A stretch of 64,000 nt of DNA, from positions 62,001-126,000 of the forward strand of contig NZ_JAAZQQ010000006.1 of the NCBI RefSeq assembly GCF_012395815.1, written 5' to 3'. The position numbers were made by a program, and so were the translations under genes. This stretch comes from Roseicyclus persicicus. GTDB taxonomy: Bacteria > Pseudomonadota > Alphaproteobacteria > Rhodobacterales > Rhodobacteraceae. Below the pieces are notes generated by a model, which made no database searches, had not been told where the DNA came from, and worked only from the letters and a program-made list of their open reading frames with translations. Of this stretch, positions 26,768-36,658 are shown in pieces (position 1 is the first letter of the stretch; each line of letters begins with the position of its first letter).

Positions 26768-27682
26768 ATGGACTGGGACAAGCTGAGGATCTTTCACGCG
26801 GTGGCCGACGCGGGCAGCCTCACCCATGCCGGCGACACGCTGCACCTGTCGCAGTCCGCCGTCAGCCGCCAGATCCGCGCGCTGGAGGAGCATCTGAACA
26901 CGATCCTGTTCCACCGCCACGCCCGCGGCCTGATCCTGACCGAGCAGGGCGAACTGCTGTTCGACGCGACCAAGCACATGTCCAAGCGGCTGGAGGCCGC
27001 CGCCGCCCGCATCCGCGACAGCGAGGAGGAGGTGTTCGGCGAACTGCGCGTGACCACCACCATCGGCTTCGGCTCGCTGTGGCTGGCGCCGCGCCTGCCG
27101 GCGCTCTACGAGAAATATCCCGATCTCAAGATCGACCTGATGCTCGAGGAACGCCTGCTCGACCTGCCGATGCGCGAGGCCGACGTGGCGATCCGCATGA
27201 AGGAGCCCAGCCAGGCCGACCTGATCCGCCGCCGCCTCATGACCATCAACATGCGCCTCTACGCGACGCCCCGCTACCTCGAGGCGAACGGCACGCCCGA
27301 GGGGCTGGAGGACCTGTCGCGCCACCGGCTGATCAGCCAGAACGCGACCTCGGCCCAGGTCAGCGCGGGTGCGATCCTGGTGCGCGAGCTGATGAGCTAC
27401 AGCGTCGGTTCGACCCTGACGGTGAACAACTACTTCGGCGTGCTGCAGGCGGTGATCAACGATCTGGGCATCGGCGTGCTGCCCGACTACCTGACGCAGG
27501 ATTTCCCCAAGCTGGTCCGCGTCCTGCCCGAGGTGCAGTCGGCCGAGGTGCCGGTGTTCCTCGCCTATCCCGAGGAGCTGCGCCAGTCCAAGCGAGTCGA
27601 GGTTTTCCGCGATTTCGTGACCGAGGAGGTCATCGCATACCGCCGCCGCCAGAGGGAAGCCGACCCCGACGCCGCGACCTGA
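26768..27682 (+). CDS. LysR family transcriptional regulator
   Basis: A 304-residue regulator. The N-terminal winged HTH (~1-60) reads WDKLRIFHAVADAGSLTHAG, LHLSQSAVSRQIRALEEHL and FHRHARGLILTEQG. A coiled linker helix and the periplasmic-binding-like effector domain (~90-290) follow, with LRVTTTIGFGSLWLAPRLP and INDLGIGVLPDYL. AGGAGG sits ~7 bases before the ATG at 26768. It is divergent from the indolepyruvate oxidoreductase and shares a 184-base intergenic region containing a LysR-like box, so it probably controls that gene. The effector is unknown. Confidence 0.92.
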   Translation: MDWDKLRIFHAVADAGSLTHAGDTLHLSQSAVSRQIRALEEHLNTILFHRHARGLILTEQGELLFDATKHMSKRLEAAAARIRDSEEEVFGELRVTTTIGFGSLWLAPRLPALYEKYPDLKIDLMLEERLLDLPMREADVAIRMKEPSQADLIRRRLMTINMRLYATPRYLEANGTPEGLEDLSRHRLISQNATSAQVSAGAILVRELMSYSVGSTLTVNNYFGVLQAVINDLGIGVLPDYLTQDFPKLVRVLPEVQSAEVPVFLAYPEELRQSKRVEVFRDFVTEEVIAYRRRQREADPDAAT

Positions 27683-27719
27683 TCCCGCCCAAAGGCCCCG
27701 ACCCTGCCCCTGTCTGTGT

Positions 27720-27740
27720 GTTATGCGCCACAGGCATAAC
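27720..27740 (+). terminator. Stem-loop after the LysR gene
   Basis: GTTATGC (27720-27726) and GCATAAC (27734-27740) form a perfect seven-base stem, 38 bases after the LysR stop. There is no T run, so it is a weak terminator or a factor site. Confidence 0.4.
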
Positions 27741-27785
27741 GGCTTTGCGGCGGCGCGGCGTGATTTGCCTTGATCGGGTCGCGGG

Positions 27786-27884
27786 TGCTGACTAATTCAG
27801 CATCAATGGAACATCAGACGAGCGATCGTCGTTCCATTACCTCCCTGTTGGACTTAGGCCGAGCTTTGTCTCGGCCTTTTTTTT
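27786..27884 (+). ncRNA. Candidate trans-acting small RNA with strong terminator
   Basis: No gene fits 27683-27908, yet the sequence is highly structured and lower in GC. Three stems follow each other: TGCTGA/TCAGCA (27786-27802), which may overlap the promoter; ATGGAAC..GTTCCAT enclosing GACGA/TCGTC (27806-27837); and the terminator stem AGGCCGAG/CTCGGCCT (27856-27877) with eight T residues (27877-27884). Between the last two lies unpaired ACCTCCC (27839-27845), an anti-Shine-Dalgarno sequence. A -35-like TTGATC is at 27770; the -10 is poor. The 5' end is uncertain, possibly near 27803. Alternatively this is only a terminator region for the LysR gene. Confidence 0.6.
27856..27884 (+). terminator. 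Strong intrinsic terminator of the candidate small RNA
   Basis: An eight-base stem AGGCCGAG/CTCGGCCT with a CTTTGT loop runs directly into T8. It is the best intrinsic terminator in the window. Confidence 0.9.
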
Positions 27885-27908
27885 GTCGGTCCCGCCGGAG
27901 CCCCTGAC

Positions 27909-28385
27909 ATGACTGTCCCCCATGTCGAAACAAACCCTGCCGATTTTGACGATTACGCGGCGCTCCACGGACTATTGTCCACGAGCTTCGCCTATATGGC
28001 CGGGCGGATCGACCCGCCCTCCTCGATGACCGCGCTGACCCAGGACGGCCTCAGGCGCAAGGCCGGCGACGAGGACCTGTTCCTCGTCCGCGACGGCGGG
28101 CGGCCCGTCGCCTGCCTGTTCGGCGCGGCGACGCCCGACGGCTACTACATCGGCAAGCTGGCGGTCGCTGCGGCGCAGCGCAGGCGGGGCCTCGCCCGCG
28201 CGCTGGTCGAGGCCGCCGCGGCCCGCGCCCGCGCCCTCGGGCTGCCCGCGCTGGAGCTGCAAACCCGTGTCGAGCTGACCGAGAACCACGCCGCCTTTGC
28301 CGCCATGGGTTTCGTGCAGACGGCGGCCACGGCGCACCCCGGATACGACCGCCCCACCTCCCTGACCTTTCGCCGCCCCCTGTGA
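27909..28385 (+). CDS. GNAT family N-acetyltransferase
   Basis: A 158-residue acetyltransferase unlike the one at 17 kb. The acetyl-CoA motif A is YYIGKLAVAAAQRRRGLARALV followed by EAAAARARALGLPALELQTRV; the C-terminal NHAAFAAMGFVQTAATAHPGY is typical of small GNATs (segments quoted in part). The ATG at 27909 comes 24 bases after the small-RNA terminator, with the weak ribosome site CGGAG upstream. It precedes purL by about 60 bases on the same strand. Substrate unknown. Confidence 0.85.
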   Translation: MTVPHVETNPADFDDYAALHGLLSTSFAYMAGRIDPPSSMTALTQDGLRRKAGDEDLFLVRDGGRPVACLFGAATPDGYYIGKLAVAAAQRRRGLARALVEAAAARARALGLPALELQTRVELTENHAAFAAMGFVQTAATAHPGYDRPTSLTFRRPL

Positions 28386-28446
28386 CGGGGGCCTTCCCCC
28401 TGCCCCGCACCTGCCGTAAAGACCGGGCAACACGGGGGACCCTGCC

Positions 28447-30606
<2,160 letters not shown>

Positions 30607-30669
30607 GCCGGCGCTTGCGGCGCGCCGCGCCGCGGCCTAGATTTCCGACAAGAACAGTCGAGGACACCC

Positions 30670-30906
30670 ATGCCCATCACCGCCCGCGAGATCGAGGAGA
30701 TGCTGCGCGAGGCCTTCCCCAAGGCCCGCATCACCGTGGAGGGCGACGACGGCGCGCATTTCGCGGCGCAAGTCATCGACGAAAGCTTTCGCGGCCAGAA
30801 CCGCGTGCAGCAGCAGCGCGCGGTCTATGCCGCGCTGAAGGGCAAGATGGACGGCAGCCATGGCGAGCTGCATGCCCTGGCCCTGACCACCAAAGCCCCG
30901 GATTGA
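30670..30906 (+). CDS. bolA: BolA family protein
   Basis: A 78-residue BolA/IbaG-type protein. The class II KH-like fold shows ITAREIEEMLREAFP, the acidic loop VEGDDGAHFAAQVIDESF, with the conserved His that helps ligate a shared [2Fe-2S] cluster, and the helix QQQRAVYAALKGKM. BolA proteins form heterodimers with monothiol glutaredoxins, and grxD follows 15 bases later. The pair is therefore expected to work together in iron-sulfur trafficking. Confidence 0.94.
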   Translation: MPITAREIEEMLREAFPKARITVEGDDGAHFAAQVIDESFRGQNRVQQQRAVYAALKGKMDGSHGELHALALTTKAPD

Positions 30907-30921
30907 AAGGGAAATCCCCGA

Positions 30922-31281
30922 ATGACCGCCGAAGACACCATCCGCAAGACCGTGACCGAGAACGACGTCGTGCTGTTCATGAAGGGCACCAAGATGATGC
31001 CCCAGTGCGGCTTTTCGAGCCGCGTCGCGGGCGTTCTGAACTACATGGGCGTGGCGTTCGCCGACGTGAACGTGCTGGCCGACGAGGGCATCCGGCAGGG
31101 GATCAAGGAGTATTCCGACTGGCCGACCATCCCGCAGCTCTACGTCAAGGGCGAGTTCGTGGGCGGCTGCGACATCGTCACCGAGATGACGCTGTCGGGG
31201 GAGCTGGACCAGCTGTTCGAGGCCAAGGGCATCGCCTTCGACAAGGCGGCCGCGGACAAGATCCGGGAAGCCAACGCGTGA
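30922..31281 (+). CDS. grxD: Monothiol glutaredoxin (Grx4 type)
   Basis: A 119-residue CGFS glutaredoxin that carries and transfers [2Fe-2S] clusters with glutathione. Family features are VVLFMKGTKMMPQCGFSSRV (active-site Cys), SDWPTIPQLYVKGEFVGGCD with the cis-Pro loop, and IVTEMTLSGEL. It is the functional partner of the adjacent BolA. Two hairpins follow its stop before the convergent der gene. Confidence 0.97.
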   Translation: MTAEDTIRKTVTENDVVLFMKGTKMMPQCGFSSRVAGVLNYMGVAFADVNVLADEGIRQGIKEYSDWPTIPQLYVKGEFVGGCDIVTEMTLSGELDQLFEAKGIAFDKAAADKIREANA

Positions 31282-31294
31282 TGTGACGCGGTTT

Positions 31295-31311
31295 CGCCGC
31301 CTGTGGCGGCG
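31295..31311. terminator. Hairpin after grxD
   Basis: CGCCGCC (31295-31301) and GGCGGCG (31305-31311) form a seven-base stem with a TGT loop, 13 bases after the grxD stop. A second hairpin follows at 31318-31342. Confidence 0.55.
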
Positions 31312-31317
31312 ACCCGT

Positions 31318-31380
31318 GCGAGGGGGCTGTCTGCCCCCTCGCGCTCCCCCGAGAGTACTTGGAAAGCAAAGATGGGCTGG
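31318..31380 (+). repeat. Dispersed intergenic repeat (d) with 10-bp hairpin
   Basis: GCGAGGGGGC (31318-31327) pairs with GCCCCCTCGC (31333-31342) around TGTCT, followed by CTCCCCCGAGAGTACTTGG and AAAGCAAAGATGGGC. It is the family pattern of hairpin, C run, GAGTA-TT and AAGCAAAGATG. It lies between convergent grxD and der, where it can act as a bidirectional terminator. Confidence 0.75.
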
Positions 31381-31388
31381 GGGGTTCC

Positions 31389-32858
31389 TCAGCCCTTTTT
31401 CGTGGCGCCCGCGCGCACGTGCTTGGTCAGCCGCGAGGGGATCGACTTCTTGCGGTCCTTGTAGGGGTTCTGGTCGGCCTGGCTGCGCAGGTAGAGGCGG
31501 ATCGGCGTGCCCGGCATGTCGAAATCCTGCCTCAGCCCGTTGACGAGGTAGCGGCTGTAGCTGTCGGGCAGCTTGTCGGGGTGCGAGCACATCACCACGA
31601 AGCCCGGCGGGCGCGTCTTGGCCTGGGTCATGTAGCGCAGGCGGATGCGGCGGCCGCCGGGGGCCGGGGGCGGATGCGCCTCGGTCATGGCGGCGAGCCA
31701 GCGGTTGAGCCGCGCGGTCGAGACGCGGCGGTTCCAGACCTCGTGCGCCTTGAGGATCGCGGCGTGGAGGCGGTCGAGGCCGCGACCGGTCATCGCCGAC
31801 ACCGTGACGAGGGGGGCGCCCTTGAGCTGGGGCAGGTGCAGGTCGAACATCTCCTTGAGCGCCTTGAGCTTGTCCTGCTTGTCGTCCTCGAGATCCCACT
31901 TGTTGACCGCGATGACCACGGCGCGGCCCTCGCGCTCGGCCAGGTCGGCGATGCGCAGGTCCTGCGCCTCGAACGGGATCGCGGCGTCTAGGAGCACGAC
32001 CACCACCTCGGCGAACTTGACCGCGCGCAGGCCGTCGGCGACGGAGAGTTTCTCCAGTTTTTCCTGCACCTTGGCCTTCTTGCGCATCCCCGCGGTGTCG
32101 AAGATGCGCATCGGCGTGCCGTCCCAGGTGACGGGCACCGCGATGGCGTCGCGGGTGATGCCAGCCTCGGGGCCGGTCAGGAGGCGGTCCTCGCCGAGGA
32201 TGCGGTTGATCAGCGTCGACTTGCCGGCGTTGGGCCGGCCGACCACGGCGATCTGCAAGGGACGCGAAGGGGTTATGCGGCGAACTTCATCTTCGCCGTC
32301 AAGATCGGCGTCGATGTCGACGTCGGTCTCCGCTTCCTCGACCGCCGCAAGCTTGTCCTCGGCGGCCTCGATCAGCGGGGCGAGCGCCATGGCAAGCTCG
32401 CCCAGGCCCTCGCCATGTTCGGCCGACAGCGCGATGGGCTCGCCCAGGCCGAGCGCGTAGGCCTCGAGCACGCCGGCCTCGCCCTGCCGCCCCTCGGCCT
32501 TGTTCACTCCGAGGATCACCGGGCGGCCCGAGCGGCGCAGGATCTCGGCGAACAGCGTGTCGTTGGGCGTGATGCCCGCGCGGCCGTCGATCAGGAACAG
32601 GCTTGCGTCGGCCATCGCCACCGCGCGTTCCGTGAGGCGGCGCATCCGGCCCTGCAGGCTGTCGTCGGTGGCGTCTTCCAGCCCCGCGGTGTCGAGCACT
32701 GTGAAGCGCAGCGCGCCGAGCCGCGCCGCGCCCTCGCGGAGGTCGCGGGTGACGCCGGGCTGGTCGTCGACCAGCGCCAGCTTCTTGCCCACCAGCCGGT
32801 TGAACAGGGTGGACTTGCCGACATTGGGGCGGCCGACGATGGCGAGGGTGAAGCTCAT
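31389..32858 (-). CDS. der: Ribosome-biogenesis GTPase Der
   Basis: A 489-residue double GTPase (EngA) required for 50S assembly. The first G domain (~3-165) has [26 protein letters not shown] and NKAEGR. The second (~200-370) has [37 protein letters not shown] and [15 protein letters not shown]-like C-terminal domain (~375-470) shows [18 protein letters not shown] and [18 protein letters not shown]. The linker between the G domains is long and acidic ([13 protein letters not shown]). Length is slightly above average. Confidence 0.97.
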   Translation of the reverse strand: MSFTLAIVGRPNVGKSTLFNRLVGKKLALVDDQPGVTRDLREGAARLGALRFTVLDTAGLEDATDDSLQGRMRRLTERAVAMADASLFLIDGRAGITPNDTLFAEILRRSGRPVILGVNKAEGRQGEAGVLEAYALGLGEPIALSAEHGEGLGELAMALAPLIEAAEDKLAAVEEAETDVDIDADLDGEDEVRRITPSRPLQIAVVGRPNAGKSTLINRILGEDRLLTGPEAGITRDAIAVPVTWDGTPMRIFDTAGMRKKAKVQEKLEKLSVADGLRAVKFAEVVVVLLDAAIPFEAQDLRIADLAEREGRAVVIAVNKWDLEDDKQDKLKALKEMFDLHLPQLKGAPLVTVSAMTGRGLDRLHAAILKAHEVWNRRVSTARLNRWLAAMTEAHPPPAPGGRRIRLRYMTQAKTRPPGFVVMCSHPDKLPDSYSRYLVNGLRQDFDMPGTPIRLYLRSQADQNPYKDRKKSIPSRLTKHVRAGATKKG

Positions 32859-32912
32859 GGGGTCAATTCCGGGATGCCAAGGGCGGGCAGATACAGGAGA
32901 GGCCGCGCGCCA

Positions 32913-33359
32913 TCAAGCCTTGATCCCGCGCACCGCCCGTTCCAGCGCCTGGGCAAAGGTGCTGCGGTCGGATTTCGTGAAGGGGCGCGGGCCGCCGAGG
33001 GTCTGCCCCTCGAGCCCGCCGCGCAGGTCGGCCAGCAGGTCGCGGGTGGCGAGCTTGCCGCCGATGTTCTGCGGGGTCAGCGCCTCGCCCCGCGGGGTCA
33101 GCACCTGCGCGCCGGCCTTGAGCGCGCGGTCGGCCAGCGGCACGTCGGCGGTGATGACGAGGGACCCGGGCGCGGCGGCCTCCGCGATCACGTCGTCGGC
33201 GGCGTCGAAGGCGTCGCCCGCCACGGTCATCGAGATCAGCGGGTGGTCGGGGTGGCGCAGGTAGCTGCCCGCGACGAGGCGGACGGGCAGCCCGTGGCGG
33301 AAGGCGACGGTATAGATCTCCTCCTTCACCGGGCAGGCGTCGGCATCGACGAGAATCAT
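32913..33359 (-). CDS. YaiI/YqxD family protein (PIN-like, DUF188)
   Basis: A 148-residue protein beginning MILVDADACPVKEEIY, the family hallmark, with later LVITADVPLADRALKAGA and SDRSTFAQALERAVRG. The fold is PIN/NYN nuclease-like with conserved acidic residues (D5, D7), but the function is not established. The ATG at 33359 has GGAGG eight bases upstream. It lies 22 bases downstream of the epimerase-like gene on the same strand and 54 bases upstream of der. Confidence 0.92.
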   Translation of the reverse strand: MILVDADACPVKEEIYTVAFRHGLPVRLVAGSYLRHPDHPLISMTVAGDAFDAADDVIAEAAAPGSLVITADVPLADRALKAGAQVLTPRGEALTPQNIGGKLATRDLLADLRGGLEGQTLGGPRPFTKSDRSTFAQALERAVRGIKA

Positions 33360-33381
33360 GCGCGCCCCTCCGGCTCGACAC

Positions 33382-34419
33382 TCATGGGAAGAACCCGCTG
33401 TCGAAGGGCACCGCGACCTGCGCGCCACCGGCCTCGGTCAGGGTCAGGGTGCCCTTGCCTATCGTCACCCCGCGCACCTCGGCCCAGCCGGGCGGGCGCG
33501 GCAGCGAGACCATGGCGTGGCGCAGCACATGCTCGCCGCCCAGCGGCAGCACCGTGGGCACGCCCATGGCGGTCAGGCGGTTGTCGGCCAGCGACGCGGC
33601 AAGACCCGTGGCGCCCGCGGCGCAGCCGTCCTCGATGCCGATCACGCCGGTGTGGCGGCCGTTCCACGGCGAGAAATCGCGCCCGCCGTTGGAGATCCAG
33701 AGCATCGTGACGGGCATGACCCGCGCATCCTTGAGCACGACCAGCATGTCGTCCTCGGCGTTGCGCATCAGCACGGTCCAGCCGATCCGGGCGCCGCGCG
33801 CCTCGACGAGCGTGCAGAAATCCTCGACCGCGTGGCCGGCGGGATAGGTGCGGATGTCCCAGTCCGTGCCGTTCTGGCAGGGCAGCACAAGGTCGGGCTG
33901 GATCTGGTTCAGCGCCCAGAGACCATGCCCCGCGTATTGCGGCTCGGGGTCGGTCAGGACCGCGCGCTTGGGCGAAAAGGACAGCCGCCCGCCCTCGGCC
34001 ATGCGCGCCATGGGGTGGTGGGCAAAGCTGACCGCGCCCTGCCCGCCCGCGATGCGGTGGGTCTGGTAGAGAACGGGGCCGGTGATGCGGACGTGCTTGT
34101 CCACCGTCGCGCCGCGCACGGGAACGGTCAGGCGCAGCTGCGCCTCGGCCACCTCGGCGTGGGTCACCTCCCACGGGCTGTTCGCCGGGTGGCCGTGGGG
34201 CGGGTCGCCGCCCACGTCGTCGCGGCCGAAGGGCATGCACAGGAAATCCCCGGCCAGCCGCCTGTTGACCGCGGGGATCGACGGGTCGCCCTGCACCGCC
34301 GCCTCGTCCCGCCAGGGCGCGGCGTGGAGCGGCACCCGCCCGCCGACGCGCCAGAGGGGGATGTTGCCGACGCTCTCGTCGAGCGTGAGCCACGTGTCGC
34401 CGTGGCGGAGCTGGATCAC
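33382..34419 (-). CDS. Aldose-epimerase-like (galactose mutarotase fold) protein
   Basis: A 345-residue cytoplasmic protein with the beta-sandwich look of galactose-mutarotase-type proteins: WLTLDESVGNIPLWRVGGRV, NRRLAGDFLCMPFGRDDVGG, HGHPANSPWEV, HHPMARMAEGG and LPGGEHVL-type LPLGGEHVL. The GTG start at 34419 overlaps the stop of the aldolase gene (GTGA), so the two are coupled. This suggests a sugar or sugar-acid pathway shared with the aldolase. The exact substrate, and whether it is catalytic, is unknown. Confidence 0.72.
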   Translation of the reverse strand: MIQLRHGDTWLTLDESVGNIPLWRVGGRVPLHAAPWRDEAAVQGDPSIPAVNRRLAGDFLCMPFGRDDVGGDPPHGHPANSPWEVTHAEVAEAQLRLTVPVRGATVDKHVRITGPVLYQTHRIAGGQGAVSFAHHPMARMAEGGRLSFSPKRAVLTDPEPQYAGHGLWALNQIQPDLVLPCQNGTDWDIRTYPAGHAVEDFCTLVEARGARIGWTVLMRNAEDDMLVVLKDARVMPVTMLWISNGGRDFSPWNGRHTGVIGIEDGCAAGATGLAASLADNRLTAMGVPTVLPLGGEHVLRHAMVSLPRPPGWAEVRGVTIGKGTLTLTEAGGAQVAVPFDSGFFP

Positions 34420-35177
34420 GTCTCGCTCCGCGCCAGCGCCTGCAGCGTCGCGGTCGCCAGCGCCGCGTCCGAGCCGAGGCTCAGCACGGTCACGCCCGCC
34501 GCCACCATCTCGGCATTGCGCTGGGGCGGGGCGAAGATGCCCGCCGCCTTGCCCGCCGCGCGGATCACGCCGATGCCGCGGCGGATCTCCTGCCAGAACT
34601 CGGGCGCGGTCGGGTTGTCGCGATAGCCGAGGTCGGCGGCCAGGTCGGCCGGCCCGAACAGCACGCAATCGACCCCGTCCACGGCCGCGATCTCGGCCAG
34701 GTTGTCCAGCGCGGCGCGGGTTTCGGCCTGCACGATCACGCAGACCTCGGCATTGGCGGTCGAGGCGTAATCCGGCACCGCCCCGTAGCCGCTGGCGCGC
34801 ATGGTGTAGCCGCCATCGCCGCGGATGCCTTGCGGCGGATAACGGCAGGCCCGCACGGCGGCCCGCGCCTCCTCGGCGGAATTGACCATCGGCACCATCA
34901 CCGTCTGCGCGCCCACGTCGAGCACCTGCTTCAGGATCCAGTCCGCGTTGCCGGGCACCCGCACGATGGCCGGCGTCCCGGTGTTTTCCAGCGCGATGAT
35001 CTGGCGGCGGATCATGGCGGGGTCGAAGGGCGCGTGTTCCCCGTCGACCAGGCACCAGTCGAAGCCCGCGCGCCCCGCGATCTCGGTCAAGGGCTCGGAC
35101 CCGAGCGCAAGCCACAGCCCGCGCAGCAGTTTGCCCTCGGCCATCGCCTGTTTCAGCCTGTTCTTCGGTGCCGGCAT
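34416..35177 (-). CDS. HpcH/HpaI family aldolase
   Basis: A 253-residue class II aldolase of the HpaI/GarL group, which cleaves 2-keto-3-deoxy acids to pyruvate and an aldehyde. Motifs are LRGLWLALGSEPLTEIAGRA, FDWCLVDGEHAPFD, VRVPGNADWILKQVLDVGAQ, VMVPMVNSAEEA, VIVQAETRAALDNL (metal Glu) and LFGPADLAADLG (metal Asp). The start is followed by the usual KNRLKQAMAEGK. Coupling to the epimerase-like gene downstream suggests sugar-acid breakdown. Confidence 0.9.
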   Translation of the reverse strand: MPAPKNRLKQAMAEGKLLRGLWLALGSEPLTEIAGRAGFDWCLVDGEHAPFDPAMIRRQIIALENTGTPAIVRVPGNADWILKQVLDVGAQTVMVPMVNSAEEARAAVRACRYPPQGIRGDGGYTMRASGYGAVPDYASTANAEVCVIVQAETRAALDNLAEIAAVDGVDCVLFGPADLAADLGYRDNPTAPEFWQEIRRGIGVIRAAGKAAGIFAPPQRNAEMVAAGVTVLSLGSDAALATATLQALARSET

Positions 35178-35205
35178 GTCTGTCCCTCCCCTGCCCCCGT
35201 TTGTC

Positions 35206-36432
35206 TCAAAGCGCCCCGCCCGTGACCTCGCGGTACCAGCGCCGGATCAGCGCCCGGTCCTCCTCGGTCAGGAAGGCGAAATTGCCGGGCGGCATCGCGT
35301 GGCTGACGCCGGCCTGCAGGTAGATCTCGGGCGCGTGGATGGCGACGCGCGCGGGGGTGTCGAGCATGACGCCCCCCGGCGCCCCCGCGAGGCCCGGCAT
35401 GAACACCTCGGCCGCGTGGCACATGGCGCAGTTGGCGGCCACCAGATCCTGCACCGCCGTGAACTCGGCGTGGGCGGCAAAGCGGTGCTGCGCGGGGCTC
35501 AGCGCCGCCTCATCCGCCGGGTCGGGGCGCATCAGCGGCAGGACCGACAGCCAGACGATCACGGCAAAGATCGCCGCCGTCGCGCCCCAGGTCCACCAGG
35601 GCATCCCCTTGCGGGCGTGCATCGTGTTGAAGAAGTGCCGGATGGTGACGCCCATCAGGAACACCAGCGCGGCGATCAGCCAGTTCCACTCCGACGCGAA
35701 GGCGAGCGGGTAGTGGTTCGACAGCATCAGGAAGATCACCGGAAGCGTCAGGTAGTTGTTGTGGGTCGAGCGCAGCTTGGCGATCTTGCCGTATTTCGGG
35801 TCGGGGGTGCGGCCCGCCTTGAGGTCGGCCACCACGATCTTCTGGTTCGGGATGATGATCATGGCGACGTTGGCCGTCATGATCGTCGCCGTCAGCGCGC
35901 CGAGATGCAGCAGCGCCGCGCGCCCCGAGAACACCTGCGTGTAGCCCCAGGCCAGCACCACGATGATGCCGAACAGCAGCAGCATCAGGAGCGTGGGGTT
36001 TTCCCCCAGCCGCGACTTGCACAGCAGGTCATAGGCCACCCAGCCCAGCGTCAGCGACAGGGCCGAGATCGCGATCGCCTGCCACGGCTGCAGCTCCATC
36101 ACCGTCCAGTCGATGAGATACAGCTCCGCCCCCACCCAGTAGAGCAGCACCAGCAGCGCCGCGCCGCTGAGCCAGGTCGCGTAGCTTTCCCATTTGAACC
36201 AGGTCAGGTGCTCGGGCATCGCGGCCGGCGCCACCATGTATTTCTGGATGTGGTAGAACCCGCCGCCATGCACCTGCCATTCCTCGCCGTCCGCCGGGCC
36301 GGGGATGTCGCGGTTCAGCCCGAGGTCGAGCGCGATGAAGTAGAAGCTCGACCCGATCCAGGCGATCGCGGTGATGACGTGCAGCCAGCGCACGGCGAAC
36401 TCCGCCCAGTGCAGGAGGATGGTCATGTCCAT
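35206..36432 (-). CDS. puuD: Urate hydroxylase PuuD (membrane protein with cytochrome c domain)
   Basis: A 408-residue inner-membrane protein. The N-terminal ~310 residues carry about eight helices, with VRWLHVITAIAWIGSSFYFI, GEEWQVHGGGFYHIQKYMVA and LRSTHNNYLTLPVIFLMLSNHYP, all typical of the PuuD urate oxidase family. The C-terminal ~95 residues are a cytochrome c domain with the haem site CAMCHAAE and a distal-type Met in HAMPPGNFAFL. It oxidises urate to 5-hydroxyisourate with electrons passed to the cytochrome. No hydroxyisourate hydrolase is in the window. The first ATG of MDMTI (36432) was used. Confidence 0.9.
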   Translation of the reverse strand: MDMTILLHWAEFAVRWLHVITAIAWIGSSFYFIALDLGLNRDIPGPADGEEWQVHGGGFYHIQKYMVAPAAMPEHLTWFKWESYATWLSGAALLVLLYWVGAELYLIDWTVMELQPWQAIAISALSLTLGWVAYDLLCKSRLGENPTLLMLLLFGIIVVLAWGYTQVFSGRAALLHLGALTATIMTANVAMIIIPNQKIVVADLKAGRTPDPKYGKIAKLRSTHNNYLTLPVIFLMLSNHYPLAFASEWNWLIAALVFLMGVTIRHFFNTMHARKGMPWWTWGATAAIFAVIVWLSVLPLMRPDPADEAALSPAQHRFAAHAEFTAVQDLVAANCAMCHAAEVFMPGLAGAPGGVMLDTPARVAIHAPEIYLQAGVSHAMPPGNFAFLTEEDRALIRRWYREVTGGAL

Positions 36433-36658
36433 AGGCGTGCCCTCGTCCGGTCGGCCGGTGTCTTGGCGCGACCATCGGACGAAACCGCCACCCTGCGCAA
36501 GACGCAGCCACGGCGTCCCGGTGCGGATCGGGCCCCGAAACAGGCCCCGGCGGCCCGCGGCGGCCGCGGGACGGCACCGATCCCCCTTTTCTTCGCGCGG
36601 GCGGGGCGATACGGTCCCTCCCCACAAGATATAACTGTCCAACTAGGGAGACAGACAG

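Noticed and set aside
27720-27884. 6S RNA or a riboswitch in the LysR-acetyltransferase gap
   Set aside because: No 6S-like central bubble, and no aptamer pattern; the terminator is followed by a new gene start without an anti-terminator arm.
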